From G963665085 sp963665085 (lineage in GTDB: Bacteria; Bacteroidota; Bacteroidia; Bacteroidales; JAAAOM01), in NCBI GenBank assembly GCA_963665085.2, contig CAXXXS010000001.1:3162001-3226000 (forward strand): a stretch of 64,000 nt of DNA, read 5' to 3'. The notes beneath the pieces were generated by a model. That model made no database searches, was not told the origin of the DNA, and worked only from the letters and a program-made list of their open reading frames with translations. Positions 17,535 to 25,464 of the stretch are shown piece by piece. The stretch's first letter is position 1. Each line of letters begins with the position of its first letter. Position numbers and translations under genes: made by a program.

Positions 17535-20500
17535 TTGTTTTGCCCTCCACATTTTTTTCTACATTGATTTCAATGTCCTGAAGTTCTGGTTCTTTGTTAA
17601 GTTTTTTCTCCATTGCCTCAATTTTGTTTTTTCTTTCCTTGGCAGCATCAAGAATGCCATCGTCAGTAACTTCATAAAAATCAATAATACTTTGAACGGT
17701 ATGTCCGGCCTGGAACAAGTCATCCTTTTGGATATATAGATCTGTTAACAAAAGAAAACTTTTTGCCATCCAATGCTGGTGAGGCGTACTTTGATCAACA
17801 AATTCAAATATTTCTTTTTCAGTTTTGTCAAGATCTCCTTGCTTAAAAGTTAACTCACAAACCATGTATTTCGACTCAGCCCCCTCCTTGCTGCTCACTT
17901 CATTTGAAATCTGTCTGAATTCGTCAAGTGCATCGTTATCCCGACCGAGAGCGAGATACGATTTTGCTATCTTATACCTGGCTTCACGTTCCATCTCTGA
18001 AGAGATTTTTTCGCTAAGCAGGACTTCATTGGCTGCTTCAATCGTTTTCTCATAGTTGTTAAGGATGTAATAACACCTTAATTGCCCCAGCCGGGACTCA
18101 ATTAGGTTTGTTTTTAATTCTGTAACTTTTTCTATTTGTATATAATTCTCAAGCGCATCTTCATAATTTTCTTTTGAAAAATTAATCCTTGAAGCACCCA
18201 ATAAGGCTGGTTCGGTAAACATATTTATAGGTTTGGAAATAACCTCGTTAAAAGCTACCAGGGCATTATCGTATTTTTGAGTCTGGTAATAACAATCACC
18301 TAAATAAAAATTAGCATTTGTTTTGAATGTCCCATTTGGAAAATCTTCCAGGTAACTTATCAATCGTTTATTTGCTTCCTCGCAATTACCTGCCATGTAT
18401 ATGTTTTCAGCTGCTTTGTAACTTAGTGAATCTTTCTCAGATGCACTTATTGTAACATAATTTCCTTTGTTTTTAACATAAGCAAAATACGAATCAACAT
18501 CATTCATATCCAAATAGATATTTTTGATACCTAACAGGGCATCCTGGGCTTCATCTGAACCTGAGTAATTCTCAACAACTTTTTTGTAGACATCCAATGC
18601 CTCCTGGTTCCTGTCTGTGTTGTAATATATTAATCCTAACTGGACAAGTGACTTCTTTAGATAACTGCTATTTTCGTGTTCAGTAATTAACTTTTCAAAA
18701 TATTGTTGAGCTTTGCTGTTATTCTGCATTCCAAGATATGTTCTTCCCAGTTCATAAATGGCATCATCTATATAAGCTGAGTTGGGTTGCTCTTTTAAAA
18801 GTTGATTAAGTGTTTCAATTTTTCGTTCCGGCCTGTTAACTAATCCCAATCCAAATCCTTTTTGGAACAATGCATAATCAACATCATACAATCCTATTTC
18901 AATGGATTTATCGTAGTTCTCAAGAGCAGGCCAATATTTTTGGTCAACAAACATACAATCCCCAATACGATTATAGGTATCTGCTAAAAGATTGGTTTTA
19001 TCATTTGAAGCCAGGTTAGCATATTTTCTAAACCAGGATAAAGCCTCAGCATATTTTTTCTGGTTGAAATATGCATACCCTAGGTTATAATGAGCAAGAT
19101 TGTATTCTTTTAAGTTAAAAGCTCCACTTAACAATGTAAATTGCTGGAAGAGCTCAATGGATTTATTGTAATCTCCCATGCGAAAATAAGCTTCTGCTTT
19201 CCAGTAATATGCTCTTACTTCAATATTCTTATTGTATTGTTTGTATTTAAGCGATTTGTCAAACAAATCAATTGCATCATTAAATTGAAGGTTATTAAAT
19301 AGTTCAAGGCCACGATAAAATGCAATTTGTTGATACGCTTTATCAATCTGGTTATTTCGGTTTTGTATTTTTTCGATGGAGCTCAATGCAAGACGATAGT
19401 TTTTTGCATTTAAGTATGAGATTACAAGGAAATTGTACACCTCGTCGTTTTTTTCTGACTCAGGATACAGACGCAGATATTTATTAAATGCCCTGATTGC
19501 TTCATTAAAAGGAGAATAATCAAGCTCGTAGGTTAATTTTGCATAATTAAACAATGCATCTTCTTTTATTTTTTCATTAAAATCAAGGTTTGAAGCTCCT
19601 GAAAAAGCTACTCTGGCTTTGTCTTTTTCTCCTGTTTTGAGATAACAATCTGCCAAGTGGTACAGCGCATTCTGACTAAGTTCATTATTACCATTCGAAA
19701 TTTTCTCAAACAATTCTATTGCTTGTGGCCACTGATTTAACTGGTAATAACAATAAGCAAGTAAATATTTATCCTGAGAACTTGTAGAACCTGCCTCTTC
19801 GCCATAAATATTTAAGTAGTGTATTGCATCAGAAAAATTATTCCTTCTGAAATAAGATTCTCCGATAATACGGGCAACTTCAGCTTTTCTTTTGGGGATA
19901 ATATTTCCCATTAATCCCGGGGCATAGTTAATTACTTCGTCATATTTATTTTGCAAGTAATAAATCTGGGTAATGTAATAAGGTACTATTCCTCCGAAAG
20001 TTTCGTCATCTGTCAGTTTTAAGAACCCTTGAAGGGCAGTTTCGTAATTTTCTTCATTATAATTAATATGAGAATAATAATATGTAGCAGGCGATGCGTA
20101 TTTCGAGTTACTATCTTTTATTTTATAAAAAGTAATTCGTGCTTCTTCTAAATCATCAAGCTGAAAATGACTATAACCGATTTTGAAGTTTAATTCTGTT
20201 TTTTTGCTTTCACTTAAATCATTTTGATTTACCTGTTCAAACCAATCAATTGCCCGTTTCCATTTCTTCTGGCTGTAATAGTTTTCTCCCATGTTTTGTT
20301 TAATGGGATTCACATAATGGCTTTCAGGATATGAGTTTGTGAAATTTGTAACTCTGTATTCAGCATCGTCATTAAATAAATTTATAGCACACAATGCAGC
20401 ATAATATTCTGCACTTATTTTTTTTAGTGAAAGAGAGTTTTTGTTTTTCTCCGAATATTCATCGAAAAAGCGCTGTGATGAACTATATTTTTCTTTCTCG

Positions 20501-20613
20501 AATAGCTCTAAAGCCGTATAATAATCTTTGTCTTTCTTTTGAAGGCTATAATTTTGTTGGGCTGCAGCTGAAATTGTGAAAAAAAGTAAAATTGTGTATT
20601 GAATAATCCGCAT
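17527..20613 (-). CDS. Large exported TPR-repeat protein
   Basis: A 1028-residue protein with a signal peptide (MRIIQYTILLFFTISAAAQ) followed by some two dozen tetratricopeptide repeats up to about residue 985, each with the W/L-G-Y/F-A-Y spacing, e.g. AYYWKAEAYFRMGDYNKSIELF and LAHYNLGYAYFNQKKYAEALSWF. The tail is charged (NKEPELQDIEINVEKNVEG). It is a periplasmic scaffold; partner unknown. The following barrel gene overlaps it, so I infer a complex of scaffold and barrel. It is transcribed divergently from the FtsE-like gene with 135 bases between the starts. Several Bacteroidota outer-membrane machines pair TPR scaffolds with barrels, but this one is not identified. Confidence 0.85.
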   Translation of the reverse strand: MRIIQYTILLFFTISAAAQQNYSLQKKDKDYYTALELFEKEKYSSSQRFFDEYSEKNKNSLSLKKISAEYYAALCAINLFNDDAEYRVTNFTNSYPESHYVNPIKQNMGENYYSQKKWKRAIDWFEQVNQNDLSESKKTELNFKIGYSHFQLDDLEEARITFYKIKDSNSKYASPATYYYSHINYNEENYETALQGFLKLTDDETFGGIVPYYITQIYYLQNKYDEVINYAPGLMGNIIPKRKAEVARIIGESYFRRNNFSDAIHYLNIYGEEAGSTSSQDKYLLAYCYYQLNQWPQAIELFEKISNGNNELSQNALYHLADCYLKTGEKDKARVAFSGASNLDFNEKIKEDALFNYAKLTYELDYSPFNEAIRAFNKYLRLYPESEKNDEVYNFLVISYLNAKNYRLALSSIEKIQNRNNQIDKAYQQIAFYRGLELFNNLQFNDAIDLFDKSLKYKQYNKNIEVRAYYWKAEAYFRMGDYNKSIELFQQFTLLSGAFNLKEYNLAHYNLGYAYFNQKKYAEALSWFRKYANLASNDKTNLLADTYNRIGDCMFVDQKYWPALENYDKSIEIGLYDVDYALFQKGFGLGLVNRPERKIETLNQLLKEQPNSAYIDDAIYELGRTYLGMQNNSKAQQYFEKLITEHENSSYLKKSLVQLGLIYYNTDRNQEALDVYKKVVENYSGSDEAQDALLGIKNIYLDMNDVDSYFAYVKNKGNYVTISASEKDSLSYKAAENIYMAGNCEEANKRLISYLEDFPNGTFKTNANFYLGDCYYQTQKYDNALVAFNEVISKPINMFTEPALLGASRINFSKENYEDALENYIQIEKVTELKTNLIESRLGQLRCYYILNNYEKTIEAANEVLLSEKISSEMEREARYKIAKSYLALGRDNDALDEFRQISNEVSSKEGAESKYMVCELTFKQGDLDKTEKEIFEFVDQSTPHQHWMAKSFLLLTDLYIQKDDLFQAGHTVQSIIDFYEVTDDGILDAAKERKNKIEAMEKKLNKEPELQDIEINVEKNVEGKTNE

Positions 20614-20748
20614 ATAGTTTTCTTAAAATTAAAACCAAGTAAAAATAACTATAATTCAATTCTTGTTGACAAATTGCGTTCCATATTAATAAACATATAA
20701 CTGTTAATTACTGAATTTATTTCTAATTTTAGCAGAAAATTTTACTTG

Positions 20749-21459
20749 ATGGCTTTAGACACAATCATTGATTTTAAGGATGTATCGGTATTTCAGGATG
20801 AAAATCTTGTGCTCTCTAATGTGAATTTCACTGTTGATAAAGGAGAGTTTTTATATATAATAGGAAGAGTTGGGAGTGGAAAAACAAGTTTAATAAAAAC
20901 GATTAATGCAGAATTACCTTTAACAAAAGGAACAGGAAAAGTAGCAGGCTTTCAACTTGAAAATTTAAAAAGAAACCAGATTCACGAATTGAGAAGAAAA
21001 TTGGGAATTGTTTTCCAGGATTTTCAGTTGTTAACAGATCGTACAGTTTATGATAACCTGAAATTTGTTCTTCATGCCACCGGATGGAAAAATAAAAAAG
21101 ATATTGATAAGCGAATTACTGCGGTGTTAGAACGTGTTGATTTGGGATTTAAAGGATATAAAATGCCCCATCAGCTTTCGGGAGGAGAACAGCAAAGAGT
21201 GGTAATTGCCAGGGCTTTACTAAATGATCCGGAAATAATTCTTGCTGATGAACCTACCGGTCAGTTAGATCCAGATACTTCCGTAGAGATTATGAATATT
21301 CTTACAGAAATATGTAATTCGGGAAGAGCAGTTATTATGGCTACACATAATTATAATATGCTCAAAAAATTTCCTGCCCGTACAATGAAATGCGAAAAAG
21401 GAAGGTTAGTAGAATCGAAAGAAGGAGAGGAGATTGATTTTGAGAGTCTTATGCAGTGA
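20749..21459 (+). CDS. ftsE: FtsE-like ABC transporter ATP-binding protein
   Basis: A 236-residue ATPase. Walker A is GRVGSGKTS, the Q-loop lies in VFQDFQLLTDRTVYDNL, the signature is LSGGEQQR, Walker B is IILADEPTG, and the switch His is in MATHN. The FQDFQLL..TVYDN pattern is typical of FtsE, the cell-division ATPase that with FtsX activates peptidoglycan hydrolases. ATG at 20749; a TTG one codon upstream is also in frame. No ftsX is adjacent: the next genes encode a flippase and a FemAB-like protein, so either FtsX is elsewhere, as often in this phylum, or it is another LolD/MacB-like ATPase. Confidence 0.85.
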   Translation: MALDTIIDFKDVSVFQDENLVLSNVNFTVDKGEFLYIIGRVGSGKTSLIKTINAELPLTKGTGKVAGFQLENLKRNQIHELRRKLGIVFQDFQLLTDRTVYDNLKFVLHATGWKNKKDIDKRITAVLERVDLGFKGYKMPHQLSGGEQQRVVIARALLNDPEIILADEPTGQLDPDTSVEIMNILTEICNSGRAVIMATHNYNMLKKFPARTMKCEKGRLVESKEGEEIDFESLMQ

Positions 21460-21567
21460 TAGGTTGCTGATTGCAAGTTGAATGATTATAAAAATAAATT
21501 TAAAAAGGATATAAAAACATAAACAATGAAAGAAATATCCCTGGGAATATGGAAAATATTTGGCCTG

Positions 21568-21613
21568 AAACAAAAACAAAAACAAAAACAAACCAGAAAC
21601 CAGAAACCAGAAA
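21568..21613 (+). repeat. Two adjacent short tandem repeats before the flippase gene
   Basis: A CAAAAA hexamer tract (about four units, 21568-21591) passes directly into three copies of the heptamer ACCAGAA (21592-21612). The tract begins about 60 bases upstream of the flippase ATG at 21629, in the leader. Both unit lengths differ from a multiple of three in effect on spacing, and slippage could alter leader length. Confidence 0.8.
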
Positions 21614-21628
21614 CTAGCACTACCTTCA

Positions 21629-22915
21629 ATGCAACAATTATCTAGTCTGCTACAAAAATGGAAATCCAGCGAAACAATGAGACAGGTTTGGGTTTTGTTT
21701 TCCGGAACAACGATATCCCAAGTAATCCCCATTCTTGCAACATTAATTTTAGCCCGAATTTATTCTGAAGATTCGTTTGGTATATTCTTTATTTTTTCTT
21801 CAGCAACAATGCTTCTGTCTATCATTTCCACATTAAAAATGGAACTTTCTATAATGTTGCCAGATAATGATAGAGAAGCGGCTCAACTCTGGGGAATTAG
21901 TGTAGCTGCATCTATTTGTGTCTCTTTGATATTATTTGTTGTTGCTTTTTTATTACAACCCTTTCTTGTTCGTTTTGAGAATATAACCAGCTTAGGAAAT
22001 TTAATTTTTTGGTTGCCAATAAGTGTTTTTTTTAGTGGAGTTTTTCAAGCTAGTAGCTTTTGGTTTAACAGAAATCAGAGGTATAAAAGAATTTCTGCAG
22101 GAAGAATTGTACGAACAGGAGCAGTTGGAATAATCCAGGTATTGTTTGGTCTCTTGAAATTTATAAATCATGGCCTTATTTTAGGATTTGTTTCGGGTTA
22201 TTCTGTTGGAGGATTATACAATGCTTTTGGTGTGATCAAAAAACATAAGCTATCATACTTTTATAGTACAAAAAAACAAATAAAACATCTCGTGAAAAAG
22301 TATTTAAACATCCCGGTTTATAATACTTCAATGGGAGTTTTAAATACGCTTTCCAGTCAATTGCCTATTTATGTTTTAGCAGGTTTGTTTAGTGTTGAAC
22401 AAACAGCATATTATGGTTTGGCATATCGTTTTTTAGGATTGCCGGTATATCTTATTGGTCAATCTGTAGGTCAGGTATTTTTTCGTAAAGCCAGCGAAAC
22501 ACATAATGCACAAGGAGATTTGCGATTGTTGCTGATGAAAACATCAAAAAGACTTTTTGTATTTGCTTTAGCACCTTTTTTTTTATTGTTTGTTTTTGCC
22601 CCGGGAGTATTTAGTTTGGTATTAGGTGAACAATGGCGGGAAGCAGGCATGTTTGCCAGATATATTTCTCCCTGGCTGATCCTTTCATTTACCATTTCAC
22701 CAATATCTTATATCGTTACTGTTTTAAACCAACAAAAGGTGATGCTTTTTTACGAAATATTTGCTTTAGCATTACGTTTTCTGGCTATTTATGCAGGTTT
22801 TCATTTTTATGGAGAAGTGAAATATTCGATAATATTTTTTACTGTTGTCAATGTATTTTGTTATTTCGTTTTGTTTTCTTTCTATTTGTATATAACCCGA
22901 CAAACAAATGATTAG
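21629..22915 (+). CDS. Polysaccharide flippase (Wzx/MATE-like)
   Basis: A 428-residue integral membrane protein with about 12 hydrophobic segments. It opens QVWVLFSGTTISQVIPILATLILARIYSEDSFG, the typical first helix of oligosaccharide flippases of the Wzx/RfbX type, which move undecaprenyl-linked glycans across the inner membrane. A charged loop (HKLSYFYSTKKQIKHLVKKYL) precedes the second bundle, the usual six-plus-six layout. Its end overlaps the FemAB-like gene by 8 bases. No glycosyltransferases adjoin it, so the glycan is unknown. Confidence 0.87.
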   Translation: MQQLSSLLQKWKSSETMRQVWVLFSGTTISQVIPILATLILARIYSEDSFGIFFIFSSATMLLSIISTLKMELSIMLPDNDREAAQLWGISVAASICVSLILFVVAFLLQPFLVRFENITSLGNLIFWLPISVFFSGVFQASSFWFNRNQRYKRISAGRIVRTGAVGIIQVLFGLLKFINHGLILGFVSGYSVGGLYNAFGVIKKHKLSYFYSTKKQIKHLVKKYLNIPVYNTSMGVLNTLSSQLPIYVLAGLFSVEQTAYYGLAYRFLGLPVYLIGQSVGQVFFRKASETHNAQGDLRLLLMKTSKRLFVFALAPFFLLFVFAPGVFSLVLGEQWREAGMFARYISPWLILSFTISPISYIVTVLNQQKVMLFYEIFALALRFLAIYAGFHFYGEVKYSIIFFTVVNVFCYFVLFSFYLYITRQTND

Positions 22916-23858
22916 CAATAAAGAGAAATACCAACAGTTTTGTAAGACAGAGAAAGACTTGCCAATCTTTATGCAGCATTGGTGGCTGGACACTGTTTGT
23001 GGAATTGATGGGTGGGATGTTGCAATTTATGAGGAGAAAAATAAAGTTGTAGGTGTTTTTCCGTATCCGATTAAAAAGAAATTTATTTTCAAAACAATTC
23101 TTCGTCCCAATTTTTCACCTTGGCTTGGTCCATGGATTTCCAAATCGTATGAGCTTTTAAACGATAAAAAGGTTACGCTAGAAAATAATATCTATAGTAA
23201 TCTAATTAAACAACTACCTGCTTTTGATTGGTTTAATGTTGATTGTAATCCTCAGTTAAAAAACTGGTCGCAATTTTATTGGTCTGGATTTAAACAATCA
23301 ACAAAGTATACGTATATTATCGATTTTGATGAAAATATTGAAGATTATAAAAAATCATTACCTAAAAAGACAAGACAAAGAATAAATCAGGCTTATGAAA
23401 AATGTAGCATTGTTGAAGAAAATAGCATTGATGATTTATATAATTTATTAAAATTAACCTATCAAAAACAGGGGTTAGAAGTACCTGTTAAAAAAGGATT
23501 TTTATCAAAACTGTTTAATAAATTAGAAAAAAAGTATAGCACCAGAATAATAAAAGTTGTTAGTAAAGAGGATGGAGAGGTTTTGTCTTCTTCCCTGGTT
23601 GTCTGGGATTATAATTATCTATATTTATTGATAGGAGGGACAAATCCGAAGTATAAAAAAATAAATTCGAAGTATCTTGTTATCTGGGAGGCAATAAATC
23701 TGGCATATAATAAAGGTCTTAGTTTTAATTTTGAAGGGAGTATGATTGAACGAATCGAATCATTATACAGGCAATTTAATCCGAAAATGATGACATACTT
23801 CAATCTAGAAAAGATAAACTCAAAATTATTGAAATTATATTTTGCATTAAAGAATTAA
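22908..23858 (+). CDS. FemAB/GNAT-fold acyltransferase-like protein
   Basis: A 316-residue soluble protein. LPIFMQHWWLDTVCG and WDVAIYEEKNKVVGVFPYPIKKK, then a substrate-side stretch RPNFSPWLGPWI, are the marks of the FemAB-like double-GNAT family found in Bacteroidota polysaccharide clusters. The second half has FDENIEDYKKSLPKKTRQRINQA and SLVVWDYNYLYLLIGGTNPKY, then FNFEGSMIERIESLYRQFNP. FemAB proteins transfer aminoacyl groups to peptidoglycan; the members in exopolysaccharide loci probably acylate glycans. It overlaps the flippase by 8 bases, so they work together. Exact substrate unknown. Confidence 0.8.
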   Translation: MISNKEKYQQFCKTEKDLPIFMQHWWLDTVCGIDGWDVAIYEEKNKVVGVFPYPIKKKFIFKTILRPNFSPWLGPWISKSYELLNDKKVTLENNIYSNLIKQLPAFDWFNVDCNPQLKNWSQFYWSGFKQSTKYTYIIDFDENIEDYKKSLPKKTRQRINQAYEKCSIVEENSIDDLYNLLKLTYQKQGLEVPVKKGFLSKLFNKLEKKYSTRIIKVVSKEDGEVLSSSLVVWDYNYLYLLIGGTNPKYKKINSKYLVIWEAINLAYNKGLSFNFEGSMIERIESLYRQFNPKMMTYFNLEKINSKLLKLYFALKN

Positions 23859-23860
23859 AA

Positions 23861-25180
23861 TTATTTAATAGATATCCCAACAGTTTTTTCAAAAACTTCT
23901 CGCCATCCTTTCCATTCCTGGTAATCGCTAATTGATTCGTTATGCCACAAAATCATAAATAAACCATTTACCTCTTTTAATCTATTTATCATTTTTTTAG
24001 TGAAGGATATAGCTTCTTTCGGGGTGAGTTTTAAATAGTTTTTTAAGGAACCATCCATTATTGCAATGGGAGATACCAGGATGTTACTTTTTGTATTTTC
24101 AGAAAGAAAATAGAATTTGAATGGGGTACACGTTCCGGCACGGAATCCGGGATGACCTGCATATCCCATTGAATAATCTCTTATAATTCTAATTTCTTGC
24201 AGCGTTTTATATGTTTCCGGAATTTTTAACATTAAGAAATGTTGCCTGCTTCGTGTAATTTTTAGTTGAAGGATATCATCGAGTCTTTTTTTCTCTATGC
24301 TAAGCAACTTTTTCTTTGAATTTGAAACATAAGAAGGATGAAGTCCTATTTTAAAATGATTGGACAAACGCAAAATCAGATTTCTAAAATCTTGTGATTT
24401 ATGGGATATGTTTTTATCGTATTTGCTATAGTTGCCAATTAAGAAAAAGAATACAGGCTTAATTTTTATGTCAGAGAGTGTTCTAATAAGATAACCATAA
24501 GTATTATAAGGATCTTTTTCTTTGCCAAGCAGTACTTTTATCCTGAAATTTAAATCTGAGAATTTACCAGTAATAATATTTTTTAAAATAGCACCTGATG
24601 ATCTGAAAAAACCTTTATGCAGGTAAGCAAAGGCATTGTCTATATCTATTGTAGGGAGAAATCTGAATTCTTTCTTTTCAAAAATTAAATCTGGATATCT
24701 TTTTAAAAGAAGTTTTTTTAATTCATAAGCCCAGATGTCAATAATAGGTTCTGTTAAGAATTGATGAATGTATGCAATACTATCTTCATGTCTGAATCTT
24801 CCAAATTTATCAAATGAGTGAGTTGTATACTCTTCGTATCTGGTAACCAGGAAGAATGAAGCGGCGAAGATATCAAAAGGAATATCTGCAAAGTCATCAG
24901 ATTGAAAAAAGGACGGGATGTTTTTCCATTTTTCAATTTTTATAAATTGAGGGGATATGTCTTCTTCAAACAATAGTTTATGAGGGCATATTCGTAAAAA
25001 ATTTGTTATCTGATTTTTTGAGTAATTAATAACCGGACCGGGATAATACTCAAGATCTTCCAGATGATGTGTTATATGAAAAGATATCCCCAGGATTGAA
25101 TTAAAAATAAAATCAAGAATGTATTCAAGCCTTGGAGACTTTTTTTCGGTATAAAATAATATGACAGGGTGTTCGTTCAT
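23861..25180 (-). CDS. DUF7033 / polysaccharide deacetylase family protein
   Basis: A 439-residue protein. The N-terminal half (ISFHITHHLEDLEYYPGPVINYSKNQI) matches the DUF7033 domain that precedes deacetylase-like domains in Bacteroidota; the C-terminal half has FLPTIDIDNAFAYLHKG, an acidic motif equivalent to the first motif of NodB-type deacetylases, then KIGLHPSYVS with the expected His, and MGYAGHPGFRAGTCTPFKFY near the end. It converges with the FemAB-like gene with 2 bases between stops. Together with the flippase this suggests envelope glycan tailoring. Whether it is a true deacetylase depends on metal ligands I cannot all place. Confidence 0.8.
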   Translation of the reverse strand: MNEHPVILFYTEKKSPRLEYILDFIFNSILGISFHITHHLEDLEYYPGPVINYSKNQITNFLRICPHKLLFEEDISPQFIKIEKWKNIPSFFQSDDFADIPFDIFAASFFLVTRYEEYTTHSFDKFGRFRHEDSIAYIHQFLTEPIIDIWAYELKKLLLKRYPDLIFEKKEFRFLPTIDIDNAFAYLHKGFFRSSGAILKNIITGKFSDLNFRIKVLLGKEKDPYNTYGYLIRTLSDIKIKPVFFFLIGNYSKYDKNISHKSQDFRNLILRLSNHFKIGLHPSYVSNSKKKLLSIEKKRLDDILQLKITRSRQHFLMLKIPETYKTLQEIRIIRDYSMGYAGHPGFRAGTCTPFKFYFLSENTKSNILVSPIAIMDGSLKNYLKLTPKEAISFTKKMINRLKEVNGLFMILWHNESISDYQEWKGWREVFEKTVGISIK

Positions 25181-25273
25181 GTTGTCTGTTTATCGAAAGC
25201 CTTATTATTGTTAATAAACATTAGAATGTGGATTTTGTGTAAAAAATTAATGTTTTTATAGTATTTTTTTTGT

Positions 25274-25427
25274 GACCCCCTAAATCCCACTGAAAAGGGG
25301 GACTTGGGACATCTTCGATTTTATTATATTATCAATATCTATTTTCATAATTATAAACAATCCCTCTTCAAGTCCTCCTTTGCCTTCGGCGAGCTCGCAA
25401 GCTCGGTTCAGGAGGATTTAGGAGGTT
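25274..25427. repeat. Inverted pair of intergenic palindromic repeats
   Basis: A copy beginning CCCCCTAAATCCC and ending GGGGGACTTGG (25276-25308) is mirrored by a second copy in opposite orientation (25368-25427: TCAAGTCCTCCTTT ... GGAGGATTTAGGAGG). The second copy carries an extra loop with its own hairpin (GAGC/GCTC near 25391-25404). Similar CCCTAAATCCC/GGGACTT elements are scattered between genes in many Bacteroidota genomes. It fills the gap between the convergently oriented ends of the deacetylase leader and mutS2. Confidence 0.7.
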
Positions 25428-25464
25428 GTAGATATAAAGATATTTATAATTATTTATATCATTT

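Noticed and set aside
21526..21645. 39-residue frame through the tandem repeats (MKEISLGIWKIFG...)
   Set aside because: Codons are mostly repeat units (KQKQKQ, RNQKPET); it overlaps the flippase start and has no conserved look.
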